From JANNNF01 sp963772935 (GTDB lineage Bacteria; Pseudomonadota; Alphaproteobacteria; Rhodobacterales; Rhodobacteraceae): a DNA stretch of 64,000 nt. The notes under the pieces were generated by a model. That model made no database searches. It was not told the origin of the DNA and saw nothing but the letters and a program-made list of their open reading frames with translations. The position numbers and the translations under genes were made by a program. Where the stretch lies: assembly GCA_963772935.1 (NCBI GenBank), contig CAVYZK010000008.1, positions 372,001 through 436,000 of the forward strand, in the 5' to 3' direction. Of the stretch, positions 28,141-36,112 are shown piece after piece. Position 1 is the first letter of the stretch. Each line of letters begins with the position of its first letter.

Positions 28141-28187
28141 GCGCGAACCATCGACGCTGGACATGTGATGCAAAATGGGTATGGTCG

Positions 28188-28202
28188 TTTGCATTATGCA
28201 AA
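28188..28202. promoter_or_regulatory. Perfect 15-bp palindrome upstream of HPt gene
   Basis: TTTGCAT-T-ATGCAAA is a perfect inverted repeat in an AT-rich patch about 190 bp before the HPt start, with another ATGCAAAA just upstream. It may be an operator; the binding protein is unknown. Confidence 0.4.
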
Positions 28203-28393
28203 TAAATTCGCATTCCACACTCGCCACATGGCCCCCGGTCTTTGCCCGGAGTAACGGCAGCCGACGCATGGACACGTCGGCCTGTTTTGATGCCCCCCCG
28301 TCTGCCGCAGCCTCAAAACTGACGTTTTTCAACGGTATTCTGGGACATATCATCGCCTATGCAGACGCTGGGTTCACACGGCAGACAACGGAA

Positions 28394-28774
28394 ATGGCAG
28401 ACCACACCCCTCTGAAATCGGTGCTTCCAGATGACCAGACGTTTCGGCGGCTGATGCAACTGGCGGGGCCAGAGGTCGGGGCAGAATTGCTGGCACGTCT
28501 GGCCGAGGATTTGCAGGCGGTGGAGCAGGGTCTGGCGCTTGGCGTCGCGCAGACCGACTGGCAGGCCATTCGCGCGCACAGCCATGTGCTGGTGGCTTTG
28601 GCGGGGGCGGTCGGGGCCACGCCGCTGCAAACGCTGGCGGAAGATTTCAATCGCACGGCTCATCTGCATCAGACCGATGCGCTGCCGGGCCTGCTGGCCG
28701 CGACCCGGCCGCTGCTGGCACGGCTGATCCGCCATGTCACCGGTCAGCAAGCCAACCTGGACGAGGTGCGATGA
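28394..28774 (+). CDS. HPt (histidine phosphotransfer) domain protein
   Basis: A 126-residue, all-helical protein. The helix WQAIRAHSHVLVALAGAVGA aligns with the HPt core around its phosphorylated His. The usual Lys-Gly after the His is replaced by Val-Ala, an unusual change for a phosphotransfer protein. Its 3' end overlaps the sigma-54 response regulator start (ATGA), so the two probably form a phosphorelay pair like LuxU-LuxO. No sensor kinase is nearby. The start is tentative: ATG 28394 begins the conserved part, but the frame is open upstream. Confidence 0.65.
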   Translation: MADHTPLKSVLPDDQTFRRLMQLAGPEVGAELLARLAEDLQAVEQGLALGVAQTDWQAIRAHSHVLVALAGAVGATPLQTLAEDFNRTAHLHQTDALPGLLAATRPLLARLIRHVTGQQANLDEVR

Positions 28775-30180
28775 CGGACACACCCCCGCTGTTGCTGATC
28801 GAAGACACGCCGTCCTTGCAACTGGTCTATGCGTCCGTGCTGAAATCGGCGGGCCATGCGGTGCGCATGGCCAGCACTGCGGCCGAAGGGTTGGAGATGT
28901 TTTTGGCCCAACCGGCCCGTGTGGTGCTGCTGGACCTGATGCTGCCGGATCGCGACGGGCTGGCCCTGATGCAGGATTTGCTGACCCATCAACCCGAGGC
29001 GCGGGTGATCGTGATCACCGCCCATGGCTCGATCAACAAGGCGGTCGAGGCGATGCGGGCGGGCGCGCATGAGTTTCTGGTCAAGCCCTTTGACGAGGCC
29101 CGCCTGCTGGGTGCGGTTGAAAATGCCAAGGGCGGGCGCGGCACCCGGCGTGCCGCAGCGGCCGGCCTTGCCAAATCCGCAGTCCCCGCCGTGCCCGCAC
29201 CGTCAGGTGCCTTCATCGGCACCTCCGAGGCGATGGTGCGCATCCACGCCAAGATCGCCTCGGTCGCGCGGTCCATGGCCACCGTCTTCATCACCGGCGA
29301 AAGCGGCACTGGCAAAGAGCTGTGCGCCTTGGCGGTGCATGGCAATTCGACGCGCGCCAATGGCCCCTTCATCGCGCTGAACTGCGGGGCCATTCCGCAG
29401 GATTTGCTGGAATCCGAAGTGTTCGGCCATATGAAGGGCAGCTTTACCGGCGCCATTTCCGACAAACCCGGGGCCGCAACCGCCGCCGATGGCGGCACCC
29501 TGTTTCTGGATGAAATTTGCGAGATGGCCCCGGCCCTGCAAACCAAACTGCTGCGGTTTCTGCAAACCTCCACCGTGCAGCCGGTGGGGTCCACCCGCCC
29601 GCGCAAGGTCAATGTCCGCATCGTCTGCGCCACCAACCGCGACCCGCTGGATGCCGTGCGGCGCGGCCAGTTCCGCGAAGATCTGTATTACCGGCTTTAT
29701 GTGGTGCCGATCCACATGCCCCCGTTGCGCGACCGGGGGGCCGATGTGATCGAAATCGCCGAAACCGCCCTTGCCCGCTTTGCCGAGGAAGAAGGCCGCC
29801 GCTTCATCGGCCTGACCCCCGATGTGATCGCCCTGTTCCGCCGCCTGCCCTGGCCCGGCAACGTGCGGCAGGTGCTGAACGTGATCCGCAACGTGGTGGT
29901 GCTGAACGATGGCGGCTGGGTCACGCTGGACATCCTGCCCGAAGATCTGACCCAATCCTCCGGCTGGACCGCGCCGCAACCCGTGGCCCTGAACGCCCCG
30001 ACCGAGGCAACCAGCATCGACAACCTTGTCGGCATGACATTGGCCGAGGCTGAACGTGCCGTGATCGAGGCCACCCTCGCCCACCATGGCGGATCAGTCC
30101 CCAAAGCATCCCGCGTGCTGGCAGTCTCGCCCTCCACCCTGTATCGCAAGATCGAAGGCTGGGCCAAAGACCCCTCTTGA
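28771..30180 (+). CDS. Sigma-54-dependent response regulator (LuxO/NtrC type)
   Basis: A 469-residue transcription activator in three parts. A receiver domain has phospho-acceptor Asp55 in VLLDLMLPDRDG. An AAA+ domain has Walker A GESGTGKE, Walker B GGTLFLDEI and GSFTGA (a tolerated variant of GAFTGA that contacts sigma-54). A C-terminal Fis-type HTH reads GSVPKASRVLAVSPSTLYRKI. It is predicted to activate RpoN promoters when phosphorylated. The HPt gene overlaps upstream. I saw no good sigma-54 promoter in the immediate region. Confidence 0.93.
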   Translation: MTDTPPLLLIEDTPSLQLVYASVLKSAGHAVRMASTAAEGLEMFLAQPARVVLLDLMLPDRDGLALMQDLLTHQPEARVIVITAHGSINKAVEAMRAGAHEFLVKPFDEARLLGAVENAKGGRGTRRAAAAGLAKSAVPAVPAPSGAFIGTSEAMVRIHAKIASVARSMATVFITGESGTGKELCALAVHGNSTRANGPFIALNCGAIPQDLLESEVFGHMKGSFTGAISDKPGAATAADGGTLFLDEICEMAPALQTKLLRFLQTSTVQPVGSTRPRKVNVRIVCATNRDPLDAVRRGQFREDLYYRLYVVPIHMPPLRDRGADVIEIAETALARFAEEEGRRFIGLTPDVIALFRRLPWPGNVRQVLNVIRNVVVLNDGGWVTLDILPEDLTQSSGWTAPQPVALNAPTEATSIDNLVGMTLAEAERAVIEATLAHHGGSVPKASRVLAVSPSTLYRKIEGWAKDPS

Positions 30181-30283
30181 TGCGCCAGAGCGGGATACCT
30201 CGTCATGGAAGCGGCCCGGTGTCCCGTTGTGCCTTTCAACCAGCACATCGAAAGGGAATTGCCCGCCCGAGCATACGTGCGAG

Positions 30284-30328
30284 GGCCGGGAGCGCGGCAT
30301 TGCCCGGCGCGCGCAGCACTTAATTCCG
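30284..30328 (+). repeat. Intergenic repeat family 2, copy 1
   Basis: A stretch of about 45 bp, GGCCGGGAG...GGCATTGCCCGGCGCGC...CTTAATTCCG, shared with 36016-36060. It lies between convergent genes and contains inverted halves able to form a hairpin (GGCATTGCC core). Confidence 0.65.
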
Positions 30329-30375
30329 AACAGTAGAAAGCGGTTCAGCGAACGCCCAACTTCGCTAAAAATTAT

Positions 30376-30439
30376 CTAAAATTTGCATTTTCTGTCTCTA
30401 GAAGTATCCCACGGGGGTCCGGGGGTGTGAAACCCCCGG
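30376..30439 (+). repeat. Intergenic repeat family 1, copy 2
   Basis: Runs from CTAAAATTTGCAT through TTTTCTGTCT and TATCCCACGGGGG to the hairpin CGGGGGT-GTGAA-ACCCCCG. It lies between the convergent response regulator and nadK genes, and matches 59235-59296 closely. Confidence 0.8.
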
Positions 30440-30464
30440 TTCCCCAGAAGCCACAGCAAATCCC

Positions 30465-31229
30465 CTAAACGAACTGCTCCCCAATCAACCGCTCCTCCAG
30501 CCCATGCCCCCGGTCGAACAGCAGCCGGTGGCGCACATCCGGTTCAGACCGGATTTCCACACTCACCACATCGCGCACCGAAGACCGGCTGTCGGCGTCC
30601 GCCATCACCGGGCGCTTGCCGGCCTCCAGCACTTCAAACCGCACCACCGATGTGTCGGGCAACAACGCCCCGCGCCAGCGGCGGGGCCGAAACGCCGCCA
30701 TCGCGGTCAGCGCCAGCACGTCCGACCCGATCGGCAAGATCGGGCCATGGGCGGAATAGTTATACGCGGTCGATCCCGCCGGGGTCGCAAGCAAAGCGCC
30801 GTCACAAACCAGTTCCTCCAACCGTTCCCGCCCGTCGATGAACACTTTCAGCTTGGCCGCCTGCGCGCCCTGGCGCAGCAAGGACACTTCGTTGATCGCA
30901 AGCGCCTCGGTCACGCGGCCCTTGGCGTTGGTGGCGCGCATGGACAGCGGGTTGATCACCGCCTCCTCTGCCGCCGCCAGCCGGGCGGGCAAATCGTCCA
31001 CCGCATAGGCGTTCATCAGAAAGCCGATGGTGCCGCAGTTCATGCCATAGACGGGCAGATCGCGCGCCTTCGCCGCATGCAGGGTTTCCAGCATGAACCC
31101 GTCGCCCCCCAACGCCACGATCACGTCTGCCGCCCGAACATCGGCCTGCCCGTAGGCAGCCGTCAGCGCGGCCAGTGCCTCAACGGCGGCCGGGGCTCTG
31201 CTGGCTGTAAACCGGATGCGTGTTGTCAT
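30465..31229 (-). CDS. nadK: NAD kinase
   Basis: Phosphorylates NAD to NADP. The 254-residue protein has GGDGFMLETLH (the GGDG kinase motif), the NCGTIGFLMN segment and LLATPAGSTAYNYSAHGPI, which binds NAD and ATP. The start is ATG 31229 (MTTRIRFTAS); the longer open frame upstream lacks similarity. It is divergent from glyA across about 200 bp. The product NADPH links it to the maeB reaction, though nothing shows co-regulation. Confidence 0.95.
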   Translation of the reverse strand: MTTRIRFTASRAPAAVEALAALTAAYGQADVRAADVIVALGGDGFMLETLHAAKARDLPVYGMNCGTIGFLMNAYAVDDLPARLAAAEEAVINPLSMRATNAKGRVTEALAINEVSLLRQGAQAAKLKVFIDGRERLEELVCDGALLATPAGSTAYNYSAHGPILPIGSDVLALTAMAAFRPRRWRGALLPDTSVVRFEVLEAGKRPVMADADSRSSVRDVVSVEIRSEPDVRHRLLFDRGHGLEERLIGEQFV

Positions 31230-31432
31230 GTGGTCCCCCCAGCCCACAGTCTTGGCTGGCCCCCGCCGCGACCGCAACCCCCGCTTTGGGCTTGGCGCGC
31301 CCCCCCGTTTCGCGCCTGACGCCGCATAGGTCGTTTTACAGCCTTTCCGCGCGCCCGCGTCTGATCTAAATAGCCGCCAAGCCCTTTGCCATCGACCAGA
31401 CAGAATCTGGCCCCACCGATCAGGAGACGCCC

Positions 31433-32728
31433 ATGAACGCCCCGCACCGCGATACTGGCTTCTTTACCGAATCCCTGTCTTCCCGCGACCCCGCCCTGTT
31501 TGGCGCCATCACCAACGAACTTGGCCGTCAGCGCCACGAGATCGAGTTGATCGCGTCGGAAAACATCGTGTCCCGCGCCGTCATGGAAGCCCAAGGGTCG
31601 GTGATGACCAACAAATACGCCGAGGGCTATGCGGGCAAGCGGTACTATGGCGGCTGTCAGTTCGTGGACGTGGCCGAAAACCTTGCCATTGAGCGGGCCT
31701 GCGAATTGTTCGGCGTGGCCTATGCCAACGTGCAGCCCAACTCGGGTTCTCAGGCAAACCAAGGCGTGTTTCAGGCCCTGCTGAAGCCCGGCGACACCAT
31801 TCTGGGCATGAGCCTTGATGCAGGTGGCCACCTGACCCATGGCGCGGCCCCCAACCAGTCGGGCAAATGGTTCAACGCGGTGCAATACGGCGTGCGCAAA
31901 CAGGACAGCCAGTTGGATTATGACCAGCTTGCCGCCCTTGCGACCGAACACAAACCCAAGATGATCATCGCAGGTGGGTCCGCCATTCCCCGCATCATCG
32001 ACTTTGCAAAAATGCGCGAAGTGGCGGATTCCGTCGGGGCCTATCTGCTGGTCGATATGGCCCACTTTGCGGGCCTCGTCGCGGCGGGTCTGTACCCCAG
32101 CCCCTTCCCCCACGCCCATGTCGCCACCACCACCACCCACAAAACCCTGCGCGGCCCCCGTGGCGGCATGATCGTGACCAATGACGAGGCGATTGCCAAA
32201 AAGATCAACTCGGCGATTTTCCCGGGCATTCAGGGCGGCCCCCTGATGCACGTCATCGCCGCCAAGGCCGTGGCCTTTGGCGAGGCGCTGCGCCCCGAGT
32301 TCAAGACCTATCAGGCGCAGGTCGTCAAGAACGCCCAGGCCCTTGCGGATGAGTTGATGAAGGGCGGCCTCGATATCGTCACCGGGGGCACCGACACCCA
32401 CCTGATGCTGGTCGATCTGCGCCCCGCAGGCGTCAAGGGCAACGCGACCGAAAAGGCGCTAGGCCGCGCCCACATCACCTGCAACAAGAACGGCATCCCC
32501 TTCGACCCCGAAAAGCCCACCATCACCTCCGGCGTCCGCCTCGGCACCCCGGCTGGCACAACGCGCGGCTTCGGCGAGGCCGAGTTCCGCCAGATCGGCC
32601 AGTGGATCGTCGAAGTCGTCGATGGTCTGGCCGCCAACGGCGAGGACGGCAATGCCGAGGTCGAAGCATCGGTCCGCGCCCGCGTGGAAACGCTATGCGA
32701 GGCCTTCCCGATCTACCCGGGGCTGTGA
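31433..32728 (+). CDS. glyA: Serine hydroxymethyltransferase
   Basis: PLP enzyme interconverting serine and glycine with tetrahydrofolate, 431 residues. The PLP-binding Lys is in TTTHKTLRGPRGG, preceded by the family stretches NIVSRAVMEAQGS and YGGCQFVDVAE. Length and ends are normal, and the codon pattern matches the neighbours. It is monocistronic, with a strong terminator 32 bp after the stop. I looked for a riboswitch in the 200-bp upstream region and saw none I could defend. Confidence 0.97.
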   Translation: MNAPHRDTGFFTESLSSRDPALFGAITNELGRQRHEIELIASENIVSRAVMEAQGSVMTNKYAEGYAGKRYYGGCQFVDVAENLAIERACELFGVAYANVQPNSGSQANQGVFQALLKPGDTILGMSLDAGGHLTHGAAPNQSGKWFNAVQYGVRKQDSQLDYDQLAALATEHKPKMIIAGGSAIPRIIDFAKMREVADSVGAYLLVDMAHFAGLVAAGLYPSPFPHAHVATTTTHKTLRGPRGGMIVTNDEAIAKKINSAIFPGIQGGPLMHVIAAKAVAFGEALRPEFKTYQAQVVKNAQALADELMKGGLDIVTGGTDTHLMLVDLRPAGVKGNATEKALGRAHITCNKNGIPFDPEKPTITSGVRLGTPAGTTRGFGEAEFRQIGQWIVEVVDGLAANGEDGNAEVEASVRARVETLCEAFPIYPGL

Positions 32729-32759
32729 CCGGTTTACGATATCGAACATTCTGAATGAA

Positions 32760-32794
32760 AACGGCGCGGGATTTTCCCGCGCCGTTGTCTTTTT
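32760..32794 (+). terminator. Rho-independent terminator after glyA
   Basis: AACGGCGCGGGA pairs perfectly with TCCCGCGCCGTT around a TTT loop, followed by GTCTTTTTC. The stem is 12 bp. Confidence 0.92.
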
Positions 32795-32847
32795 CAGGCC
32801 GTCCGGTTTAGACGGTGTGGCACGTCGCACCCAATCCAGCCGTCACA

Positions 32848-33135
32848 TCACCCTTTGACGGGATCGTTCACAAAGTCCGCCAGAAGGCGTTCATTGCGGG
32901 CTTCTTCCAACTGGCGGATACGATCTTCATTGGCCTGCGCATCAAAGCGGTACTTCACCACGTTCACAAGGCTCAGCGTCAGCAGCAGCACCCCCATGCC
33001 CCAATAGCCCTTGGTTGCCAGCGGCACTTCGGTGGACAGGTACAGCGACAGGCCCAGCAGGCCATAGGCGATCACGACGCCCAGCATGTTAAGCGTGAGG
33101 ATGGTGGTGTTATCGGATTGCGTGGCTTTCATCAT
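32848..33135 (-). CDS. YiaA/YiaB-like two-helix membrane protein
   Basis: A 95-residue inner-membrane protein with two segments (about residues 14-33 and 43-61) separated by STEVPLATKGYWGMG, the signature loop of the YiaA/YiaB family. A charged tail follows. It starts 14 bp after the PspA-like gene stop, so both are probably transcribed from the promoter carrying three TGAAC-N3-GTTCA operators. In other bacteria YiaA-like proteins occur next to phage-shock-type genes, consistent with an envelope-stress role. Confidence 0.75.
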   Translation of the reverse strand: MMKATQSDNTTILTLNMLGVVIAYGLLGLSLYLSTEVPLATKGYWGMGVLLLTLSLVNVVKYRFDAQANEDRIRQLEEARNERLLADFVNDPVKG

Positions 33136-33149
33136 AAGTCTCCTGTTGA

Positions 33150-33830
33150 TCAGTTGAGCGAGGATTGCAGACGCGCCAGAACGGTCGCGGCGGTTGATTT
33201 CATTGGCTGACCAAAGCCTTGCGCCGCAAGGCGTTCGGCCACGTCTTCATGGGTCAGGCCCCGGTCGATCTCGGTCAGTATGGTCGCGTGTTCCAGTGGG
33301 TCATCCTCGGCCAGAACGCCCGCGATCAGATCTTCGGCCTCGGCCATCGGGCTGGCCATCGCCCTTGCACCCATCAGGCGTGACTGGATCGCCTGTTCCT
33401 GCCGCACCGCACGGGCGGCGATAGCACCTTGTTTCAGGTCGATCAGGCGGCGGTTCGTTGCCTCGACCGACGACCGCAGGCGCAAGATACGCGCCGCCAG
33501 ACGCGTGGCCGTTTCGCGCCGCAATGCAAGTTCATTTTCCATCACGGCAATCGCTTCGGCAGCCTCGGCAACCAGTGCCTCCTGCCCTGCCTGCAACGCG
33601 GCCAAGGCCCGTTGCGACAGATCGGCGATCCGGCCTTCGAGCATGGCAATGTGCCGGGCCTCGGCGCGTTCGCGCTGGATCAGGCTGGCCAAGGCTGCCT
33701 TTGCCGCCCGCAGACCATCGCCCGCCTCGCGGATTTTCTGGTCAATCAGGTCAAGCGAAAAGGCCGCCCGAACCCGATCTTCGGCCTTGGCATTCGCCCC
33801 CTGCAACAGACAGCGCAACGTGGTCAGCAT
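33150..33830 (-). CDS. PspA/IM30-family protein
   Basis: A 226-residue, nearly all-helical, coiled-coil protein of the PspA/IM30 kind, which binds stressed inner membrane. Long amphipathic helices fill residues 20-170 and a short conserved helical end follows (LTHEDVAERLAAQGFG). The start is ATG 33830 with a strong GGAGG five bases upstream; longer open frames are not needed. It heads a two-gene unit with the YiaA-like gene. Three copies of a 13-bp palindrome sit in its promoter and another before the adjacent TetR gene, so TetR probably represses it. Confidence 0.8.
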   Translation of the reverse strand: MLTTLRCLLQGANAKAEDRVRAAFSLDLIDQKIREAGDGLRAAKAALASLIQRERAEARHIAMLEGRIADLSQRALAALQAGQEALVAEAAEAIAVMENELALRRETATRLAARILRLRSSVEATNRRLIDLKQGAIAARAVRQEQAIQSRLMGARAMASPMAEAEDLIAGVLAEDDPLEHATILTEIDRGLTHEDVAERLAAQGFGQPMKSTAATVLARLQSSLN

Positions 33831-33845
33831 CTTTTCCTCCAATCG

Positions 33846-33913
33846 TGAACATCGTTCATGAAGGAAAGGTAACAGGATTTGAACGACGTTCAACAAAAAA
33901 TGAACGCCGTTCA
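33846..33913. promoter_or_regulatory. Three TetR operators before the PspA-like gene
   Basis: TGAAC-N3-GTTCA occurs at 33846-33858, 33880-33892 and 33901-33913. Sites two and three are centred 21 bp apart, about two helical turns. A fourth identical palindrome precedes the tetR gene. Confidence 0.85.
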
Positions 33914-33924
33914 CGCATTTGACG

Positions 33925-34515
33925 CTACGTTGCGAGCCGCCGCAGAACCTGCTCGATCATCTGCTCGATATTGGCGCGCGGCACGCCCGAGATGCGATTC
34001 TGCAATCCCAGCAGCACCATCCCATGCACAGACGAAAACAGCGCCCGCACCATCAGCTCCAGATCGCGCGGGGCAAGGTCGGGCAGCAATTCGGCCACTG
34101 GGCGGGCGATATGGGCAAACAGCGCGCGCAACTCGGCCATGTACCAGTCGGGCACATGACCATCATCCGACATTTCCAGATCAAAGAGGGTGCGCCACAA
34201 CAGATGGTTCTCGGCGGCAAAGGCAAGATAGGCATGTGCCAGCAAGATCAGCCGTTCGACCGGCGGCTCGCCCTCATGGCCCGCTACCGCGCCGCCGACC
34301 TCTTGCCCGATGCGGCGAAAGGTGCGCCCGTTCACCGCCATCACCAAGGCGGTCATGTCATCAAAGACGTTGTAGATCGCGCCAAGCGCACAGCCCGCCT
34401 CGCGCGCCAGATCGCGCGCTTTCAAGGATTGCATCCCACCGGAAAGGATTTGCTTTTCGGCCAGTTCGATGAGGCGCTCACGCAACTCGCCCCGACGTTC
34501 TTCAAGCTTGCTCAT
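33925..34515 (-). CDS. TetR-family regulator
   Basis: A 196-residue one-component regulator. The N-terminal HTH is LKARDLAREAGCALGAIYNVFDD (about residues 30-52, LAREAG...GAIYNVF). The C-terminal helical region would bind an unknown ligand. The start is ATG 34515. The gene lies directly upstream of the PspA-like gene on the same strand. Its own promoter and that gene's promoter share the palindrome TGAAC-N3-GTTCA, strong evidence that it controls both. What it senses is unknown; membrane-active compounds would fit the target. Confidence 0.88.
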   Translation of the reverse strand: MSKLEERRGELRERLIELAEKQILSGGMQSLKARDLAREAGCALGAIYNVFDDMTALVMAVNGRTFRRIGQEVGGAVAGHEGEPPVERLILLAHAYLAFAAENHLLWRTLFDLEMSDDGHVPDWYMAELRALFAHIARPVAELLPDLAPRDLELMVRALFSSVHGMVLLGLQNRISGVPRANIEQMIEQVLRRLAT

Positions 34516-34527
34516 GTCGCCACCCCG

Positions 34528-34540
34528 TGAACTCCGTTCA
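34528..34540. promoter_or_regulatory. TetR operator before tetR
   Basis: TGAAC-TCC-GTTCA, identical in arms to the three sites before the PspA-like gene. It is 12 bp upstream of the tetR start, so repression by road-block or occlusion is likely. Confidence 0.8.
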
Positions 34541-34571
34541 CGCATACAACGACTTAACCTGTGGTAAAAGC

Positions 34572-34943
34572 CTACACATAACCCCGCCACACCAGCACGC
34601 CGATCACCAGCACGGCCACCACCAGCAGACTGAACGCGATGGAACTGGCCATGCCGAGCAGGATCCCCGTGCGACGACCGCCCGGGTTGATCGTGCCCAG
34701 ATACTTGACGCAGGTGTCATAGGCCCCGGCCACATCCTCCATATTGATCTGGGTCAGCAATTTGGGGTTCTGCGCCTGCGCCGCCAGCCCCGCCAGCACC
34801 ATAGCCTTCGCCCGCACCGCACGGGGCAGCAACCGGCCCCCCTTGCGCAGCTTTTCGTCCAGCCCCCGGCCCCGCACACCAAGGCGTTCTTCCATCAGCC
34901 CGGCCACCCGGTCGGCCATTTGCTGGATCGTTATCGCGCTCAT
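34572..34943 (-). CDS. Hypothetical protein, single C-terminal membrane helix
   Basis: A 123-residue protein of no recognised family. The N-terminal 90 residues are soluble and helical (MADRVAGLMEERLG, then a Lys/Arg-rich LDEKLRKGGRLLPRAVRAK stretch), and the C-terminus is one membrane segment (about 97-120) ending VWRGYV. That places it as a tail-anchored or type II inner-membrane protein. A GTG three bases upstream is an alternative start. It is 31 bp upstream of the tetR operator region on the same strand and need not be in that operon. Confidence 0.7.
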   Translation of the reverse strand: MSAITIQQMADRVAGLMEERLGVRGRGLDEKLRKGGRLLPRAVRAKAMVLAGLAAQAQNPKLLTQINMEDVAGAYDTCVKYLGTINPGGRRTGILLGMASSIAFSLLVVAVLVIGVLVWRGYV

Positions 34944-35040
34944 CACCGCTCCCGGACTTTGATTTTCGACAACTTACGGGCTGCGGCGGGGCGGTTCAAC
35001 ACCTCTGGCGCGGGGGCGTCACCCGGGTTAGAAAACGGGT

Positions 35041-35811
35041 ATGCTTGCCACAACACACCACCCCGCCGCCGCCCCCGCCACAGCGCCGCCGCTGTTGATC
35101 GTGCATGGGCTGTTCGGGTCGGGGCGCAACTGGGGCGTGATCGCCCGCAGGCTGGCCGATCTGCGCGACGTGACCGTGGTGGATATGCGCAACCATGGCG
35201 ACAGCCCGCATTTGCCGACCCAGACCTACGCCGACATGGCCGCCGATCTGGCCGAAGTGGCGCAAGCCATGGGCGGCCCCATCGATGTGCTGGGCCATTC
35301 GATGGGGGGCAAGGCGTCGATGATGCTGGCGCTGACGCGGCCCGCACTGGTCCACAGCCTTGTCGTCGCCGATATCGCCCCGGTGGCCTATGGCCATGAC
35401 CAGACCCAGCATATCCACGCGATGCGCAGCCTTGATCTGTCGGGCACGCCCACCCGGGCCGAGATTGACCGCCGCCTTGCCCTGACCGTGCCCGATGCGG
35501 GCCTGCGGGCGTTCTTCCTGCAATCGCTGGACCTGCGCGCCACGCCCCCCCGCTGGCGGCTGAACTTTGACGTGCTGGAGGCCGAGATGCCAAACATCGT
35601 CGGCTGGCCGCAAGTATCCGGTCAGTATGACGGGCGCACCCTGTTTCTGACCGGCAGTGAAAGCAGCTATGTGAAGCCTGAGTACCGCGATGATATTCTG
35701 GCGCTGTTTCCCCATGCCCGCTTTGCCAAACTGCCCGGTGCCGGGCATTGGCTGCACGCCGAAAAGCCGCGCGAGTTTGAAGAAACGGTGCGGGTGTTTC
35801 TGGCAGGGTGA
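35041..35811 (+). CDS. Alpha/beta hydrolase (YbfF-like esterase)
   Basis: A 256-residue alpha/beta-fold esterase. The oxyanion segment LLIVHGLFGSGRNWG comes first. The nucleophile elbow GHSMGGK has the catalytic Ser. Later come the acid (FLTGSES region) and the terminal His in GAGHWLHAEKP. This fits the YbfF acyl-CoA esterase group. It has no signal peptide. It stands alone; the 300-bp convergent gap after it contains an intergenic repeat. The natural substrate cannot be deduced. Confidence 0.88.
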   Translation: MLATTHHPAAAPATAPPLLIVHGLFGSGRNWGVIARRLADLRDVTVVDMRNHGDSPHLPTQTYADMAADLAEVAQAMGGPIDVLGHSMGGKASMMLALTRPALVHSLVVADIAPVAYGHDQTQHIHAMRSLDLSGTPTRAEIDRRLALTVPDAGLRAFFLQSLDLRATPPRWRLNFDVLEAEMPNIVGWPQVSGQYDGRTLFLTGSESSYVKPEYRDDILALFPHARFAKLPGAGHWLHAEKPREFEETVRVFLAG

Positions 35812-36112
35812 GGGGGAATTTTGGGCAGGCGCAACGATAGGGCAATGCCCGACCGCCGGGAGGGCAAGCAACGTCAGTTCTACGCGGTTTATGGTTCAAC
35901 TTCTTCCACAGTATTTCTGCTTGTGACTGCGGCGAATGCCCGCCCGAGGGGGGTGATGAGCGATCAGAAATCGTCCGGTGGACGATTTCCGCGAAGAACG
36001 CCCGGCCCGTGGCCGGGCCGGGAGGCGGGCATTGCCCGGCGCGCTTCGCGCTTGATTCCGGGCACAAGAAGACAGACAGAAGAAGACTAATCAGTGAGTT
36101 TTCACACTCACC
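35812..36112. other. 301-bp convergent intergenic region
   Basis: No gene. It holds inverted halves AATGCCCGCC (35935-35944) and GGCGGGCATT (36024-36033) and copy 2 of repeat family 2 at 36016-36060. The region is probably the 3' ends of both neighbours. Confidence 0.6.
36016..36060 (+). repeat. Intergenic repeat family 2, copy 2
   Basis: Shares GGCCGGGAG, GGCATTGCCCGGCGCGC (here GGGCATTGCC...) and a closing CTTGATTCCG with the copy at 30284-30328. It again lies between convergent genes. Confidence 0.65.

Noticed and set aside
28232..28252. Possible sigma-54 promoter before the HPt gene
   Set aside because: GG and GC elements are 12 bp apart instead of 10, so the match to the RpoN consensus fails.
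31230..31432. Riboswitch before glyA
   Set aside because: No glycine, SAM or folate riboswitch core could be recognised by eye in the 200-bp region.
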